A DNA stretch of 14,710 nt from NCBI GenBank assembly GCA_007130355.1, contig SLSQ01000005.1, positions 1 through 14,710 of the forward strand. The letters run 5' to 3'. The notes under the pieces are model-generated. The model had not been told where the DNA came from. It saw only the letters and a list, made by a program, of their open reading frames with translations, and searched no databases. Of this stretch, positions 7,050-13,501 are shown piece after piece. Numbering within the stretch: the stretch's first letter is position 1; each line of letters starts with the position of its first letter. This DNA comes from Trueperaceae bacterium (GTDB lineage: Bacteria > Deinococcota > Deinococci > Deinococcales > Trueperaceae). A program made the translations under genes and the position numbers.

Positions 7050-8233
7050 ATCCCGCCCCCGGCGTAGTCGACCACCAGGATCTCGTCCGCTTCGTCGACA
7101 CCGAAGCCGACGACTCGGTACGAGGTTTCGAGGAGCGGCTCCGGTTCCGATCCGTCGGTCCCGGACCGCACCACGAGCAGCTCGCCGCTGATGAAGTCGC
7201 CGAACACGTACGACCCGACCAGCTGCGGGATGGCGGCTCCCCGGTACACGTAGCCCCCCGTCACCGATCGGCCCCCGTCGCTCGGATGGGTGTAGACGAA
7301 GTCGGGGAGCGTCAGGCCGCTCCGGTCGCAGTCGGTGGCGGGCGAGTAGCACCTGTCGCCCTCCATGATCGGCCAACCGTAGTTCGCGCCGCCCGCCGCG
7401 CCCGCCGGCAGCACGTTGATCTCCTCGACGGCGTCCTCGCCGACGTCGGCGATCCAGAGGTCGCCGGTCTCGGCGTCGAACGAGAAGCGCCAGGGGTTGC
7501 GGAGTCCGTAGACCCACGTTTCGGGCCTCGCTCCCGAGGTGCCTACGAAGGGATTGTCGTCCGGCACCGAAGGCACCACGGCGCCATCGACGTCGAGCCG
7601 CAGCAGGCCGCCGTACGGGTCCGCGAGATCCTGTGCGGCTGCCGCGACGCCGCCGTCGCCGAGGCCCGCGTACAGGTAGCCGTCGGGACCGAACGCGACG
7701 TGGCCACCCACATGGAAATCGGAGGTGGTCGTGACGCGGAGCAGGACCTCGAGCGTCCCCGTGTCGACGGTGTCGGCGCTGGGAGGATCGGCGACGAGCT
7801 CGGCCAGCACGTTCCCACGTGCATCGTCGACGAAGTGCGTGAACAGCCGGCCGTTGGACGCGAACGACGGGTGGAAGGCCAATCCGAGGAGGCCGTTCTC
7901 GCCCGCTCGGTCGCCGAGGGCGCCGCTCAGGTCGAGATACGGCGTCTCCTGTACGCTCCCGCCCTCGACGACGAACACCAGGCCGTCGCGTTCGACGACG
8001 AACAGCCGCTCGGAGCCGTCGCCGGCGTTCGTCACCGCGACCGGGTTCACGAACCCCGAAGCCTCCGGCGTGAGCTCCAAGGTCGGGTCGGGGGTCGGAC
8101 CGGGATCGGAAGGCGCGGCGCAGCCTGCGATCAGGACGGCGCACGCCAGGGCGACGGCGCGCACCCCGTGCGGGCCGGTCGGTGCACGGCCGGAACCGCG
8201 CCGCTGCGTTCGGGGGCGAGCTCGATGCGTCAT
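7022..8233 (-). CDS. PQQ-dependent sugar dehydrogenase-like (GSDH) lipoprotein
   Basis: This 403-residue beta-propeller belongs to the glucose/sorbosone dehydrogenase family (YliI/HHIP-like). The hydrophobic stretch VRAVALACAVLIAG ends in C38, a good lipobox (LIAGC), so it should be a lipoprotein facing the periplasm or exterior. Family signatures are GENGLLGLAFHPSF (111-124), H174-V-G-G-H-V-A-F-G-P-D-G (the active-site His region of the soluble glucose dehydrogenase fold), YGLRNPWRFSFD, DLWIADVGEDAVEEIN and ANYGWPIMEG. Characterised relatives oxidise aldoses with PQQ and Ca2+; the substrate here is unknown. The ATG at 8233 has both a GAGG and a TACGTT box immediately upstream. Its 3' end overlaps the convergent paralogue fragment. 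It is intact. Confidence 0.9.
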   Translation of the reverse strand: MTHRARPRTQRRGSGRAPTGPHGVRAVALACAVLIAGCAAPSDPGPTPDPTLELTPEASGFVNPVAVTNAGDGSERLFVVERDGLVFVVEGGSVQETPYLDLSGALGDRAGENGLLGLAFHPSFASNGRLFTHFVDDARGNVLAELVADPPSADTVDTGTLEVLLRVTTTSDFHVGGHVAFGPDGYLYAGLGDGGVAAAAQDLADPYGGLLRLDVDGAVVPSVPDDNPFVGTSGARPETWVYGLRNPWRFSFDAETGDLWIADVGEDAVEEINVLPAGAAGGANYGWPIMEGDRCYSPATDCDRSGLTLPDFVYTHPSDGGRSVTGGYVYRGAAIPQLVGSYVFGDFISGELLVVRSGTDGSEPEPLLETSYRVVGFGVDEADEILVVDYAGGGIYRLVPSGP

Positions 8234-8238
8234 TCCTC

Positions 8239-8248
8239 AACGTACGTT
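8239..8248 (-). promoter_or_regulatory. Palindrome AACGTACGTT with TACGTT -10 candidate
   Basis: A perfect 10-base palindrome ends five bases before the dehydrogenase ATG. Its half TACGTT (minus strand, 8244-8239) has the position of a -10 box for a transcript starting at or near the start codon. The palindrome could also be an operator. Confidence 0.4.
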
Positions 8249-8293
8249 CGGCCCCGCCGTACCCCTGTGCGCGATGACCGAGTCGCCGCGCGC

Positions 8294-8701
8294 TCAGCCC
8301 GGCGGCCAGGCTCCCAGGATCGTTCCCGCCACGACCAGCGCGATCAGGTGGTACCCGCCGTCGATCAGGAACAGCGCCGGCTCGCGACGCTCGTAGAGGA
8401 ACGTGACCGACATCAGCGTCACCCAGATGCCGACGCCGACGAGCGCTCCGAGCGCCGCTCCGCCGCCGGCCCCCGTCAGACCCATGTTGCCCAAGAGCAC
8501 GGCCAGGGTGAAGACGGTCACGAGTTCGAGCACGAAGGTGACCCCGAAGATCGCGGGGTTCGACCCCTGCTCGAGATCCTCGCGCGTGAACCCGACCGCC
8601 GCCAGCCACGGCTTGCTCAGCGCCAGGTACCAAACGGCGCCGAGCGCGAAGTAGGCGACCGTCGCCACCAGCACGGCCCAGACGTTCACGGTGAAGTCCA
8701 C
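8294..8701 (-). CDS. DUF1761-type small membrane protein
   Basis: This is a four-helix integral membrane protein of 135 residues. Helix 1 (AVLVATVAYFALGAVWYL) is followed by SKPWLAAVGFTREDLEQ, then FGVTFVLELVTVFTLAVLL, GALVGVGIWVTLMSVTFLYE and LIDGGYHLIALVVAGTILG. The helix-Trp-Tyr pattern after helix 1, and the GYHLIALVVAGTILGAW ending, are typical of DUF1761, whose function is unknown. I prefer the GTG at 8701 because GGGAGG precedes it by a few bases and the protein then starts directly before the first helix. An ATG at 8740 would add 13 unsupported residues. Confidence 0.82.
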   Translation of the reverse strand: MDFTVNVWAVLVATVAYFALGAVWYLALSKPWLAAVGFTREDLEQGSNPAIFGVTFVLELVTVFTLAVLLGNMGLTGAGGGAALGALVGVGIWVTLMSVTFLYERREPALFLIDGGYHLIALVVAGTILGAWPPG

Positions 8702-8782
8702 GTTCCCTCCCATCGGGTGCGCGTTTCGTGCTCGCATCATGCACCGCGCGCGCGAACGGTGCCGCGAGCGGTGCGCTTCGGC

Positions 8783-9475
8783 TCAGGCGCCGGCCGTGCC
8801 GGCACGCTCCGGGGGTCGCCGCACCAGGACGACGCCGAGCCCGACGAACCACGCCAGTTGACCCAGGGCGAAGACGGCCACCAGGTCGCCCAGGCCGGGC
8901 ACGGTCGACAGGACGCCCGCCGTGCCGGCGAGCCCGCCCACCACGCTCAGCGCCTGCGGCAGCCCACGGGAGCGCCAGGCGACCCCGCTCACCAGCAGCG
9001 TCCACAGCCCCCCGAGCACCTCGCCCTGACCGCCGCTCATGCCCGAGGTCACCGCTTCGACCGCGAGCCAGACCGTCGCGGCACGTTCCGGCTCGTCGGC
9101 GTGCAGCCCCACGACCGTCTCCATCCCGGCGTTCAGCGCCAGGCCGCTGGCGATCAGCACCCCGCCCCACACCAGCGCGACGCCGGTCGCCAGGCGCATC
9201 GCGGATGGAGCCGAGGCGGCGAGCCGCTCGTGCAGCGCCCACGCGAGCACCATCGCCCCGACGCCGAACACCACGTAGATCGCCAGGTAGGCCAGCTGCA
9301 GTCCGATCAGGTTCTGGGCGAAGAGCGCGACCTTGTCGTGCGGATCGGTCGTGCCCGGGTAGTCGACGACGACGAGGAAGTACGCCATCGCCGCCAGGTA
9401 GGCGGTCGCCAGGTAGAGGGCGGACGCGCCGCCCCAGCGCCGGAGGCCGTTCGCCACGTGCCGGAGTTCGTGCAT
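8783..9475 (-). CDS. Six-helix membrane protein, DUF4386-like, divergent from tetR
   Basis: This is a 230-residue polytopic membrane protein with about six hydrophobic helices: residues 17-37, 56-80, 94-115, and three between 150 and 220. The overall pattern (N-terminal RRWGGASALYLATAYLAAMA, then a paired-helix core) resembles DUF4386-type proteins; no catalytic motif is visible and its role is unknown. The ATG at 9475 has GAGGAG six bases upstream. It is transcribed away from the TetR gene, and the promoter it would use contains operator-like sites. It is therefore the best candidate for the regulator's target. Substrate transport is possible but unsupported. Confidence 0.75.
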   Translation of the reverse strand: MHELRHVANGLRRWGGASALYLATAYLAAMAYFLVVVDYPGTTDPHDKVALFAQNLIGLQLAYLAIYVVFGVGAMVLAWALHERLAASAPSAMRLATGVALVWGGVLIASGLALNAGMETVVGLHADEPERAATVWLAVEAVTSGMSGGQGEVLGGLWTLLVSGVAWRSRGLPQALSVVGGLAGTAGVLSTVPGLGDLVAVFALGQLAWFVGLGVVLVRRPPERAGTAGA

Positions 9476-9518
9476 TTGGGCTCCTCGCCCTTCGGGGCGA
9501 CGGAAGGCGCGCCCGAAG

Positions 9519-9533
9519 ACGTACGGTGTAAGC
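9519..9533. promoter_or_regulatory. Operator-like site 1 for the TetR regulator
   Basis: ACGTACGGTGTAAGC contains TACGGTGTA, a dyad (TAC/GTA around GGT). Its flanks are the mirror of those in site 2 at 9551-9565, so the two 15-mers form a large inverted pair with cores 32 bases apart, about three helical turns. TetR-family regulators commonly bind such dyads in divergent control regions. Confidence 0.6.
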
Positions 9534-9547
9534 TCTCGCCCCCAAGG

Positions 9548-9553
9548 TACGCT
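9548..9553 (+). promoter_or_regulatory. Possible -10 box of the TetR gene
   Basis: TACGCT on the plus strand overlaps the divergent promoter and the edge of operator site 2. The matching -35 position (9525-9530) is a poor match, so the call is tentative. If right, the regulator also represses itself. Confidence 0.35.
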
Positions 9554-9565
9554 TACGGTGTACGT
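9551..9565. promoter_or_regulatory. Operator-like site 2 for the TetR regulator
   Basis: GCTTACGGTGTACGT shares the nine-base core TACGGTGTA with site 1 and has mirrored flanks. It lies between the -35 and -10 of the divergent promoter. Confidence 0.6.
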
Positions 9566-9607
9566 ACGTCAAGCGCCGCGCCGTCGGACCGAAGGGAGGC
9601 GCCGACC

Positions 9608-10294
9608 TTGGGCACGACCGAACCGCGCGACCACCGCGAACCCCTCACCCGCGAGCGCGTCCTGCGCGCCGGCGTCCAACTCGCCGACGCGCGCGGCCTC
9701 GAGCGGCTCAGCATGCGCACGCTCGGCCGCGCCTTGGGCGTCGAGGCGATGTCGCTCTACAACCACGTCGAGAACAAGGACGACCTTCTAGACGGGATGG
9801 TCGACCTCGTGATCGCCGAGGTCGAGGCCCCGCCCGCAGACACCCCCTGGAAGACCGCCATGCGTCGCCGTGCCGTTTCGTCCCGCGCCGCCTTCGCGCG
9901 CCACCCGTGGGCCGTGCGACTGGTCGGAACGCGCGCCAGCGCGGGCCCGGCACGGTTGCAGCACTTCGAGAACACGATCGGCAGCCTGCGACGCGCCGGT
10001 TTCGCACCGGGTACGGCCGTCCACGCCCTCTCGACCCTCGACGGTTTCGTGCACGGGTTCGGCGTGCACCGGCTGCACGTCGCCGAGGCCAGCGCCGCCG
10101 AAGACGACCTGCCCGACGACGCAGCGATGGCCGTAGCGCTGGCCCGGTGGCTGCCCGCCGGCGAGTACCCGTACCTGAACGAGCTGATCCGCGACCACGT
10201 GATCCCGGGCGGCTACGACGAGGACGCGAGCTTCGCCTTCGGCCTCGACCTCATCCTCGACGGTCTCGAGGAGCGGCTGGCCGACGAGGCGTGA
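9608..10294 (+). CDS. TetR/AcrR-family transcriptional regulator
   Basis: This is a 228-residue regulator. The N-terminal helix-turn-helix (about residues 14-62) reads RERVLRAGVQLADARGLERL, then SMRTLGRALGVEAMSLYNHV and ENKDDLLDGMVDLV, the pattern of the tetracycline-repressor subgroup with a TetR_C (PF02909-like) ligand domain. The rest (65-228) is helical, as expected for the ligand and dimer domain. The start is TTG at 9608, chosen because GGGAGG lies eight bases upstream and no in-frame ATG or GTG fits better. It is divergent from the six-helix membrane protein, with two matching operator-like dyads between them, so ligand-relieved repression of that gene and of itself is likely. The ligand is unknown. 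Confidence 0.9.
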   Translation: MGTTEPRDHREPLTRERVLRAGVQLADARGLERLSMRTLGRALGVEAMSLYNHVENKDDLLDGMVDLVIAEVEAPPADTPWKTAMRRRAVSSRAAFARHPWAVRLVGTRASAGPARLQHFENTIGSLRRAGFAPGTAVHALSTLDGFVHGFGVHRLHVAEASAAEDDLPDDAAMAVALARWLPAGEYPYLNELIRDHVIPGGYDEDASFAFGLDLILDGLEERLADEA

Positions 10295-10332
10295 CGTATG
10301 GCGGCCCTCGCCGGCGCGTGCCCGCGAGGCCC

Positions 10333-10338
10333 TAGGAT
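10333..10338 (+). promoter_or_regulatory. Probable -10 box (TAGGAT), leaderless start
   Basis: TAGGAT lies six bases before the GTG at 10345 and there is no Shine-Dalgarno sequence. The spacing is the same as for the esterase gene at 3922. Confidence 0.5.
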
Positions 10339-10344
10339 GACCTC

Positions 10345-10965
10345 GTGATCACCGACATCGAGACCTTCTTCACCCAAGGGTGCGGTCGCTGCGAACGCTT
10401 CGCGACGCCCGACTGCTCGACGCGTCGCTGGAACGACGGCCTGCACGAACTGCGCCGGATCTGCCGCGACGTCGGCCTGACCGAGACGCTGAAGTGGGCC
10501 CACCCCTGCTACATGCACGCCGGCCGCAACGTCGCCATCTTCGGCGCCTTCCGCGGCGACTTCCGCCTCAGCTTCTTCGACGCCGCGCTGCTGAACGACC
10601 CCGACGGGGTGCTCGAGAAGCAGGGCCCGAACACGCGGCACCCCGACATGATCCGCTTCACCCGCAACGAGCAGGTGGCCGAGCAGGAGGCGACCGTCCG
10701 GGCCTACCTGAAGGAGGCGATGGCGTACGCCGAGGCGGGCATCAAGCCGCCGAAGGAGCGGGTCGAGCTCGACTGGCCCGACGAACTGGTCGAGAGCCTG
10801 GACGCCGACCCCGAACTCGCCGAAGCGTTCCACCGGCTCACGCCCGGACGCCAGCGCAGCTACCTGTTCCACCTCTCCTCGGCCAAGAAGCCCGAGACCC
10901 GCTACGCCCGCATCGAGAAGGCGCGGGAGAAGATCCTGGCCGGGAAGGGGGCGATGGAGCGGTGA
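10345..10965 (+). CDS. YdeI/OmpD-associated (OmdA) family protein with DUF1801-like domain
   Basis: This is a 206-residue cytoplasmic protein. The N-terminal and middle part (about 1-130) is DUF1801-like: WNDGLHELRRICRDVGLTET, then LKWAHPCYMHAGRNVAIFGA, LSFFDAALLNDP and an RFTRNEQVAEQE stretch. The C-terminal part (about 140-206) is the OmdA region: LDWPDELVESLDADPELAEA, FHRLTPGRQRSYLFHLSSAK, KPETRYARIEKAREKILAGK. Bacterial YdeI/OmdA proteins are linked to stress and peptide resistance in some species, but the biochemical role is unclear. No signal peptide is present. The GTG start follows a leaderless-type promoter. The gene lies 50 bases after tetR and could be partly co-transcribed. Confidence 0.87.
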   Translation: MITDIETFFTQGCGRCERFATPDCSTRRWNDGLHELRRICRDVGLTETLKWAHPCYMHAGRNVAIFGAFRGDFRLSFFDAALLNDPDGVLEKQGPNTRHPDMIRFTRNEQVAEQEATVRAYLKEAMAYAEAGIKPPKERVELDWPDELVESLDADPELAEAFHRLTPGRQRSYLFHLSSAKKPETRYARIEKAREKILAGKGAMER

Positions 10966-10977
10966 ACCGTCAGCGCG

Positions 10978-11308
10978 GGAGGGCCGTCCGTCCTGTTCGG
11001 GACGATCGATCCCGATGCCCGCGAGGACGGTGTTCATCGTCCACGGCGCGGCGGGGTCGGCCGTCGCGAGCTCCGCCTCGATGCGGTCCAGCGGGCCGTC
11101 CAGGTCCCGGCCTTCCGGATCCTTGCCGACGCGTTCGGCGGTCGGGTCCCAGCCGGCGCGGGCCGCCCACGGGTCCGTGTCCGCGATCCACGCGCACCGG
11201 AGCGCCTCCTGCTTAGGGACGCTTGCGGACTACGTACGCGTTCAGCCAGTCCGCGAGCTGCGCGAAGCGCGCGGCGCGGACCCGAGCGTCGAGCCCCTCC
11301 GCGGTCAC
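10978..11308 (-). pseudogene. DNA alkylation repair (AlkD-like) gene remnant
   Basis: A GTG overlapping the chromate transporter stop (GTGA at 11308-11305) opens a 31-codon frame ending LADWLNAYVVRKRP and a TAA at 11215-11213. One base shift later the other frame continues with KQEALRCAWIADTDPWAARA, GWDPTAERVGKDPEG, LDRIEAELATADPAAPWTMN and TVLAGIGIDRPE. This resembles from memory the C-terminal half of proteins annotated as DNA alkylation repair enzymes (HEAT-like repeats, with a motif of the type WTMN..LA.IGI..P). Deleting a single T restores one frame. The large N-terminal part and the last roughly 40 residues are absent. Two independent lesions make it a pseudogene. The family assignment is moderate. 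Confidence 0.55.
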
Positions 11309-12531
11309 AGCGCGGCGAGGATCGCCGTCGCTGCAGCCCCGGCCGCCACGACGGCCCACGGCGGCGCCTTCCACACCGCGAGCGCCAGGTACGCGGCGAG
11401 CGCCAGCGCCACGTCGTGCGGCCCGGTGATCGCGCTGGTCCACACGGGCTGGTACAGCGCCGCGAGCAGCAGGCCGACCACCGCCGCGTTCACGCCCACG
11501 AGCGCGCGCCGCACGCCGCCGCGCCGCCGCAGCCCCTCCCAGTACGGGAGCACCCCCAGGAGCAGCAGGAACGACGGCACGAACACCGCCACGAGCGCGA
11601 GCACGGCGTACCCGACGCCGGCGCTTCCCGGCGCCATGGTGCCGCCGAGGAACGCGGAGAAGGTGAACAGCGGCCCCGGTACGGCCTGGGCCGCGCCGTA
11701 GCCGGCGATGAAGGTGGACGCGTCGACCCAACCGGCGGGCACGACCTCCGCCTGGATCAACGGCAGGACCACGTGGCCCCCGCCGAACACGAGCGCGCCG
11801 GTGCGGTAGAAGGCGTCGGCGACGCCCACCGCCTGCGACACGGTCGCCTCGCGCACGACCGGCAACGCCACGAGCAGCGCCACGAAGACCGCGAGCAGCA
11901 CGGCGCCGGCGCGCCGCGAGACGCCACCCGAGGTCGTCGCGGGTGCCGTCCCTCGGCCCGTCGTCGCGGGTGCGGCGTCCGGTCGCGGCAACCAGAGCAG
12001 GCCCACCACCGCGCCCGCCGCGATGATCGCCACCTGCGCGAGCGCGCCCGTCCACAGCAGCGCCACCATCGCGGCGAGCAGCGCGACCGTGATCCGCGGC
12101 GCGTCCGGCGTGAGCTTGGTCGCCATGCCCCACACGGCGTGCGCGACGACCGCGACCGCGACGATCTTCAGCCCCTGCAACCAGGCGGCGCCCTCGACGT
12201 CGCCCACCGCCTGCACGCCGAACGCGAACGCGGCGAGCGCCAGCGCCGAAGGCAGCGTGAACCCGAACCACGCCGCGAACGCCCCCGGCAACCCGGCGCG
12301 GCGGTACCCGAGTCCGATGCCCACCTGCGAGGAGGCCGGGCCGGGCAGGAACTGGCAGAGCGCGACCAGGTCGGCGTAGGCGTCGTCGTCGAGCCACGCC
12401 CGGCGTTCGACGCACTCGGTTCGGAAGTACCCGAGGTGGGCGACGGGCCCGCCGAACGAGGTGAGGCCCAAGCGGGTGAAGACGGCGAGCACCTCGAAGA
12501 AGGTGCCGCGGGGCGCCGCTCGCTCAGGCAC
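11305..12531 (-). CDS. chrA: Chromate transporter ChrA, fused two-domain type
   Basis: This is a 408-residue inner-membrane protein of the CHR superfamily with two homologous halves. The first half has FTRLGLTSFGGPVAHLGYFR (18-37) and CQFLPGPASSQVGIGLGYR (59-77). The second has FYRTGALVFGGGHVVLPLIQ (241-260) and YGAAQAVPGPLFTFSAFLGG (278-297). A Pro/Thr/Ala-rich linker (about 182-205) joins them. Long-chain ChrA proteins export chromate, probably by antiport; some relatives move other oxyanions. The GTG start has no Shine-Dalgarno sequence but overlaps the stop of a 24-codon ORF, which suggests translational coupling. Its stop overlaps the start of the AlkD-like remnant. It is intact. Confidence 0.92.
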   Translation of the reverse strand: MPERAAPRGTFFEVLAVFTRLGLTSFGGPVAHLGYFRTECVERRAWLDDDAYADLVALCQFLPGPASSQVGIGLGYRRAGLPGAFAAWFGFTLPSALALAAFAFGVQAVGDVEGAAWLQGLKIVAVAVVAHAVWGMATKLTPDAPRITVALLAAMVALLWTGALAQVAIIAAGAVVGLLWLPRPDAAPATTGRGTAPATTSGGVSRRAGAVLLAVFVALLVALPVVREATVSQAVGVADAFYRTGALVFGGGHVVLPLIQAEVVPAGWVDASTFIAGYGAAQAVPGPLFTFSAFLGGTMAPGSAGVGYAVLALVAVFVPSFLLLLGVLPYWEGLRRRGGVRRALVGVNAAVVGLLLAALYQPVWTSAITGPHDVALALAAYLALAVWKAPPWAVVAAGAAATAILAAL

Positions 12532-12598
12532 CGTCGTAGGCGCGACGCTCGCGCAGGTCGGCGGCGGTCACGAACGCCTCGGCATCGTACTCGGGCAT
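12524..12598 (-). CDS. Short ORF (24 codons) coupled to chrA
   Basis: ATG at 12598 with AAAGGA about eight bases upstream begins a 24-residue peptide (MPEYDAEAFVTAADLRERRA and four more), whose stop overlaps the chrA GTG by a few bases. The frame is open upstream (DVDKVLHDRWPAERIPV precedes the ATG), and a second frame at about 12720-12660 reads VEEVLDPASWMKP. It could therefore be the tail of a decayed larger gene instead of a leader peptide. I do not recognise the family. Either way it would feed ribosomes into chrA. Confidence 0.4.
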   Translation of the reverse strand: MPEYDAEAFVTAADLRERRAYDGA

Positions 12599-12763
12599 GA
12601 CGGGGATCCTTTCGGCGGGCCAGCGGTCGTGGAGCACCTTATCGACGTCCGAGATCGGTCGTCGAGATCGAGACGTCGGGCGGGCTTCATCCAGGACGCC
12701 GGATCGAGAACTTCCTCCACGTGGACGTGAAGGCGGGTGCGACGCGAACGGCGTGGCGAACGT

Positions 12764-12839
12764 TGGTGGGCCCTCCGGGACTCGAACCCGGGACCAAACG
12801 ATTATGAGTCGCCTGCTCTCACCGCTGAGCTAAGGGCCC
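12764..12839 (-). tRNA. tRNA-Ile2 (anticodon CAU), CCA encoded
   Basis: The minus strand folds as a complete tRNA. The acceptor stem is GGGCCCT/AGGGCCC, the D arm contains AGCTCAGCGGTGAGAGC, the anticodon loop is CTCATAA with anticodon CAT, and the T arm is CCGGG-TTCGAGT-CCCGG. The discriminator is A and the CCA is encoded. CAU could be Met, but the body (CCCTTAGCTCAG, AGCAGGCGACTCATAATCG) matches the well-known bacterial tRNA-Ile2. Its C34 is changed to lysidine by TilS to read AUA. AUA is rare in such a GC-rich genome, but the tRNA is essential. Confidence 0.9.
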
Positions 12840-12850
12840 TCGCGCCCGGC

Positions 12851-12856
12851 ATCGTA
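12851..12856 (-). promoter_or_regulatory. -10 box of the tRNA-Ile2 gene
   Basis: TACGAT on the minus strand lies 11 bases before the mature tRNA 5' end. No good -35 is seen. Confidence 0.5.
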
Positions 12857-12893
12857 CCCGGCACCTGCGCACGCTTGGCGCGTCGCGCCCTGC

Positions 12894-12899
12894 TACGCT
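12894..12899 (+). promoter_or_regulatory. Probable -10 box (TACGCT), leaderless start
   Basis: TACGCT lies five bases before the ATG at 12905, and there is no Shine-Dalgarno sequence. It is divergent from the tRNA promoter at 12851-12856. Confidence 0.5.
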
Positions 12900-12904
12900 C
12901 GCGC

Positions 12905-13306
12905 ATGGCCCCCACCATGCAGAGAACCGACCTGGACCCCGACGCCGTCGTGGCGGCGATCGAGCACCCGACCCGGAAGCGGGACTCCGAAACGTTGGTG
13001 CGGCTCATGACCGAGGTGACGGGCGAGCCGCCGGCGATGTGGGGGCAGATCATCGGCTGGGGCCAGTACGCGTACCGCTACGACTCGGGACACTCCGGCG
13101 AGTTCTGCCGGATCGGCTTCGCCCCCGGCAAGCAGCGCCTGTCCCTCTACGGACTGCGCACCGGCCCCGGTTCCGACGCCCTGCTCGAGAAGCTCGGCAA
13201 GCACAGGACCGGGGTCGGCTGCGTCTACGTGAACAAGCTGGCCGACGTCGATCTGGACGTGCTTCGCGAACTGATCGCCGTCGGCTGGCGGGCGCACGAT
13301 CGCTGA
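12905..13306 (+). CDS. DUF1801 domain protein
   Basis: This is a 133-residue cytoplasmic protein that is almost entirely one DUF1801 (YdhG-like) domain. Signatures are AIEHPTRKRDSETLVRLMTE, VTGEPPAMWGQIIGWGQYAY, KQRLSLYGL, LLEKLGKHRTGVGCVYVNKL and the C-terminal DVDLDVLRELIAVGW. The fold is iron-chaperone/YdhG-like and the function is not established. The ATG at 12905 follows a TACGCT box by five bases; an ATG at 12920 is an alternative. A longer frame to 12737 would run through the tRNA gene and is rejected. A second, more distant DUF1801 protein is encoded at 10345. Confidence 0.9.
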   Translation: MAPTMQRTDLDPDAVVAAIEHPTRKRDSETLVRLMTEVTGEPPAMWGQIIGWGQYAYRYDSGHSGEFCRIGFAPGKQRLSLYGLRTGPGSDALLEKLGKHRTGVGCVYVNKLADVDLDVLRELIAVGWRAHDR

Positions 13307-13501
13307 CGCACGCGATCGCCGACGTCGGCTCGGGACGACAGGGCGCCGCGGCGTGACCGGAACCGTGCGGTCCGCCCCACGCGCGCGTGCGGGCCGGTGT
13401 CCGTGCGACCCCCACGACGACGGCGCGGGCGTAGCCTGAAGGAAGACCGCTCACGCCCGGCGAATCACGCCCCGCGAACGCCCCGACCGAAGGAGGCGAC
13501 C

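Larger units (their letters stand above)
9544..9572 (-). promoter_or_regulatory. Promoter of the six-helix membrane protein
   Basis: On the minus strand TTGACG (9572-9567) and TACCTT (9549-9544) are separated by exactly 17 bases, a good -35/-10 pair. Operator-like site 2 fills the spacer, so a bound repressor would block polymerase. Confidence 0.65.

Noticed and set aside
6776..9607. A long plus-strand open frame upstream of the TetR start
   Set aside because: Only the part from the TTG at 9608 codes for TetR. The rest is antisense to three minus-strand genes and has no domain pattern.
10298..10331. CCTCGC/GCGAGG inverted repeat after tetR as a terminator
   Set aside because: The stem is only six base pairs with a 12-base loop and no T-run, which is not enough in a GC-rich genome.
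12764..12839. Calling the CAU tRNA as elongator or initiator Met
   Set aside because: The body sequence matches the tRNA-Ile2 type and lacks the initiator features (C1-A72 mismatch and three G-C pairs in the anticodon stem).
12737..12904. Extended N-terminus for the DUF1801 protein
   Set aside because: The extension would read through the complete tRNA-Ile2 gene. The family domain begins right after the ATG at 12905, which has its own -10 box.
13318..13329. GCCGACGTCGGC palindrome in the gap before the aeRF1-type gene
   Set aside because: A perfect 12-base palindrome without loop or T-run and without a second copy. Such words are common at this GC content.
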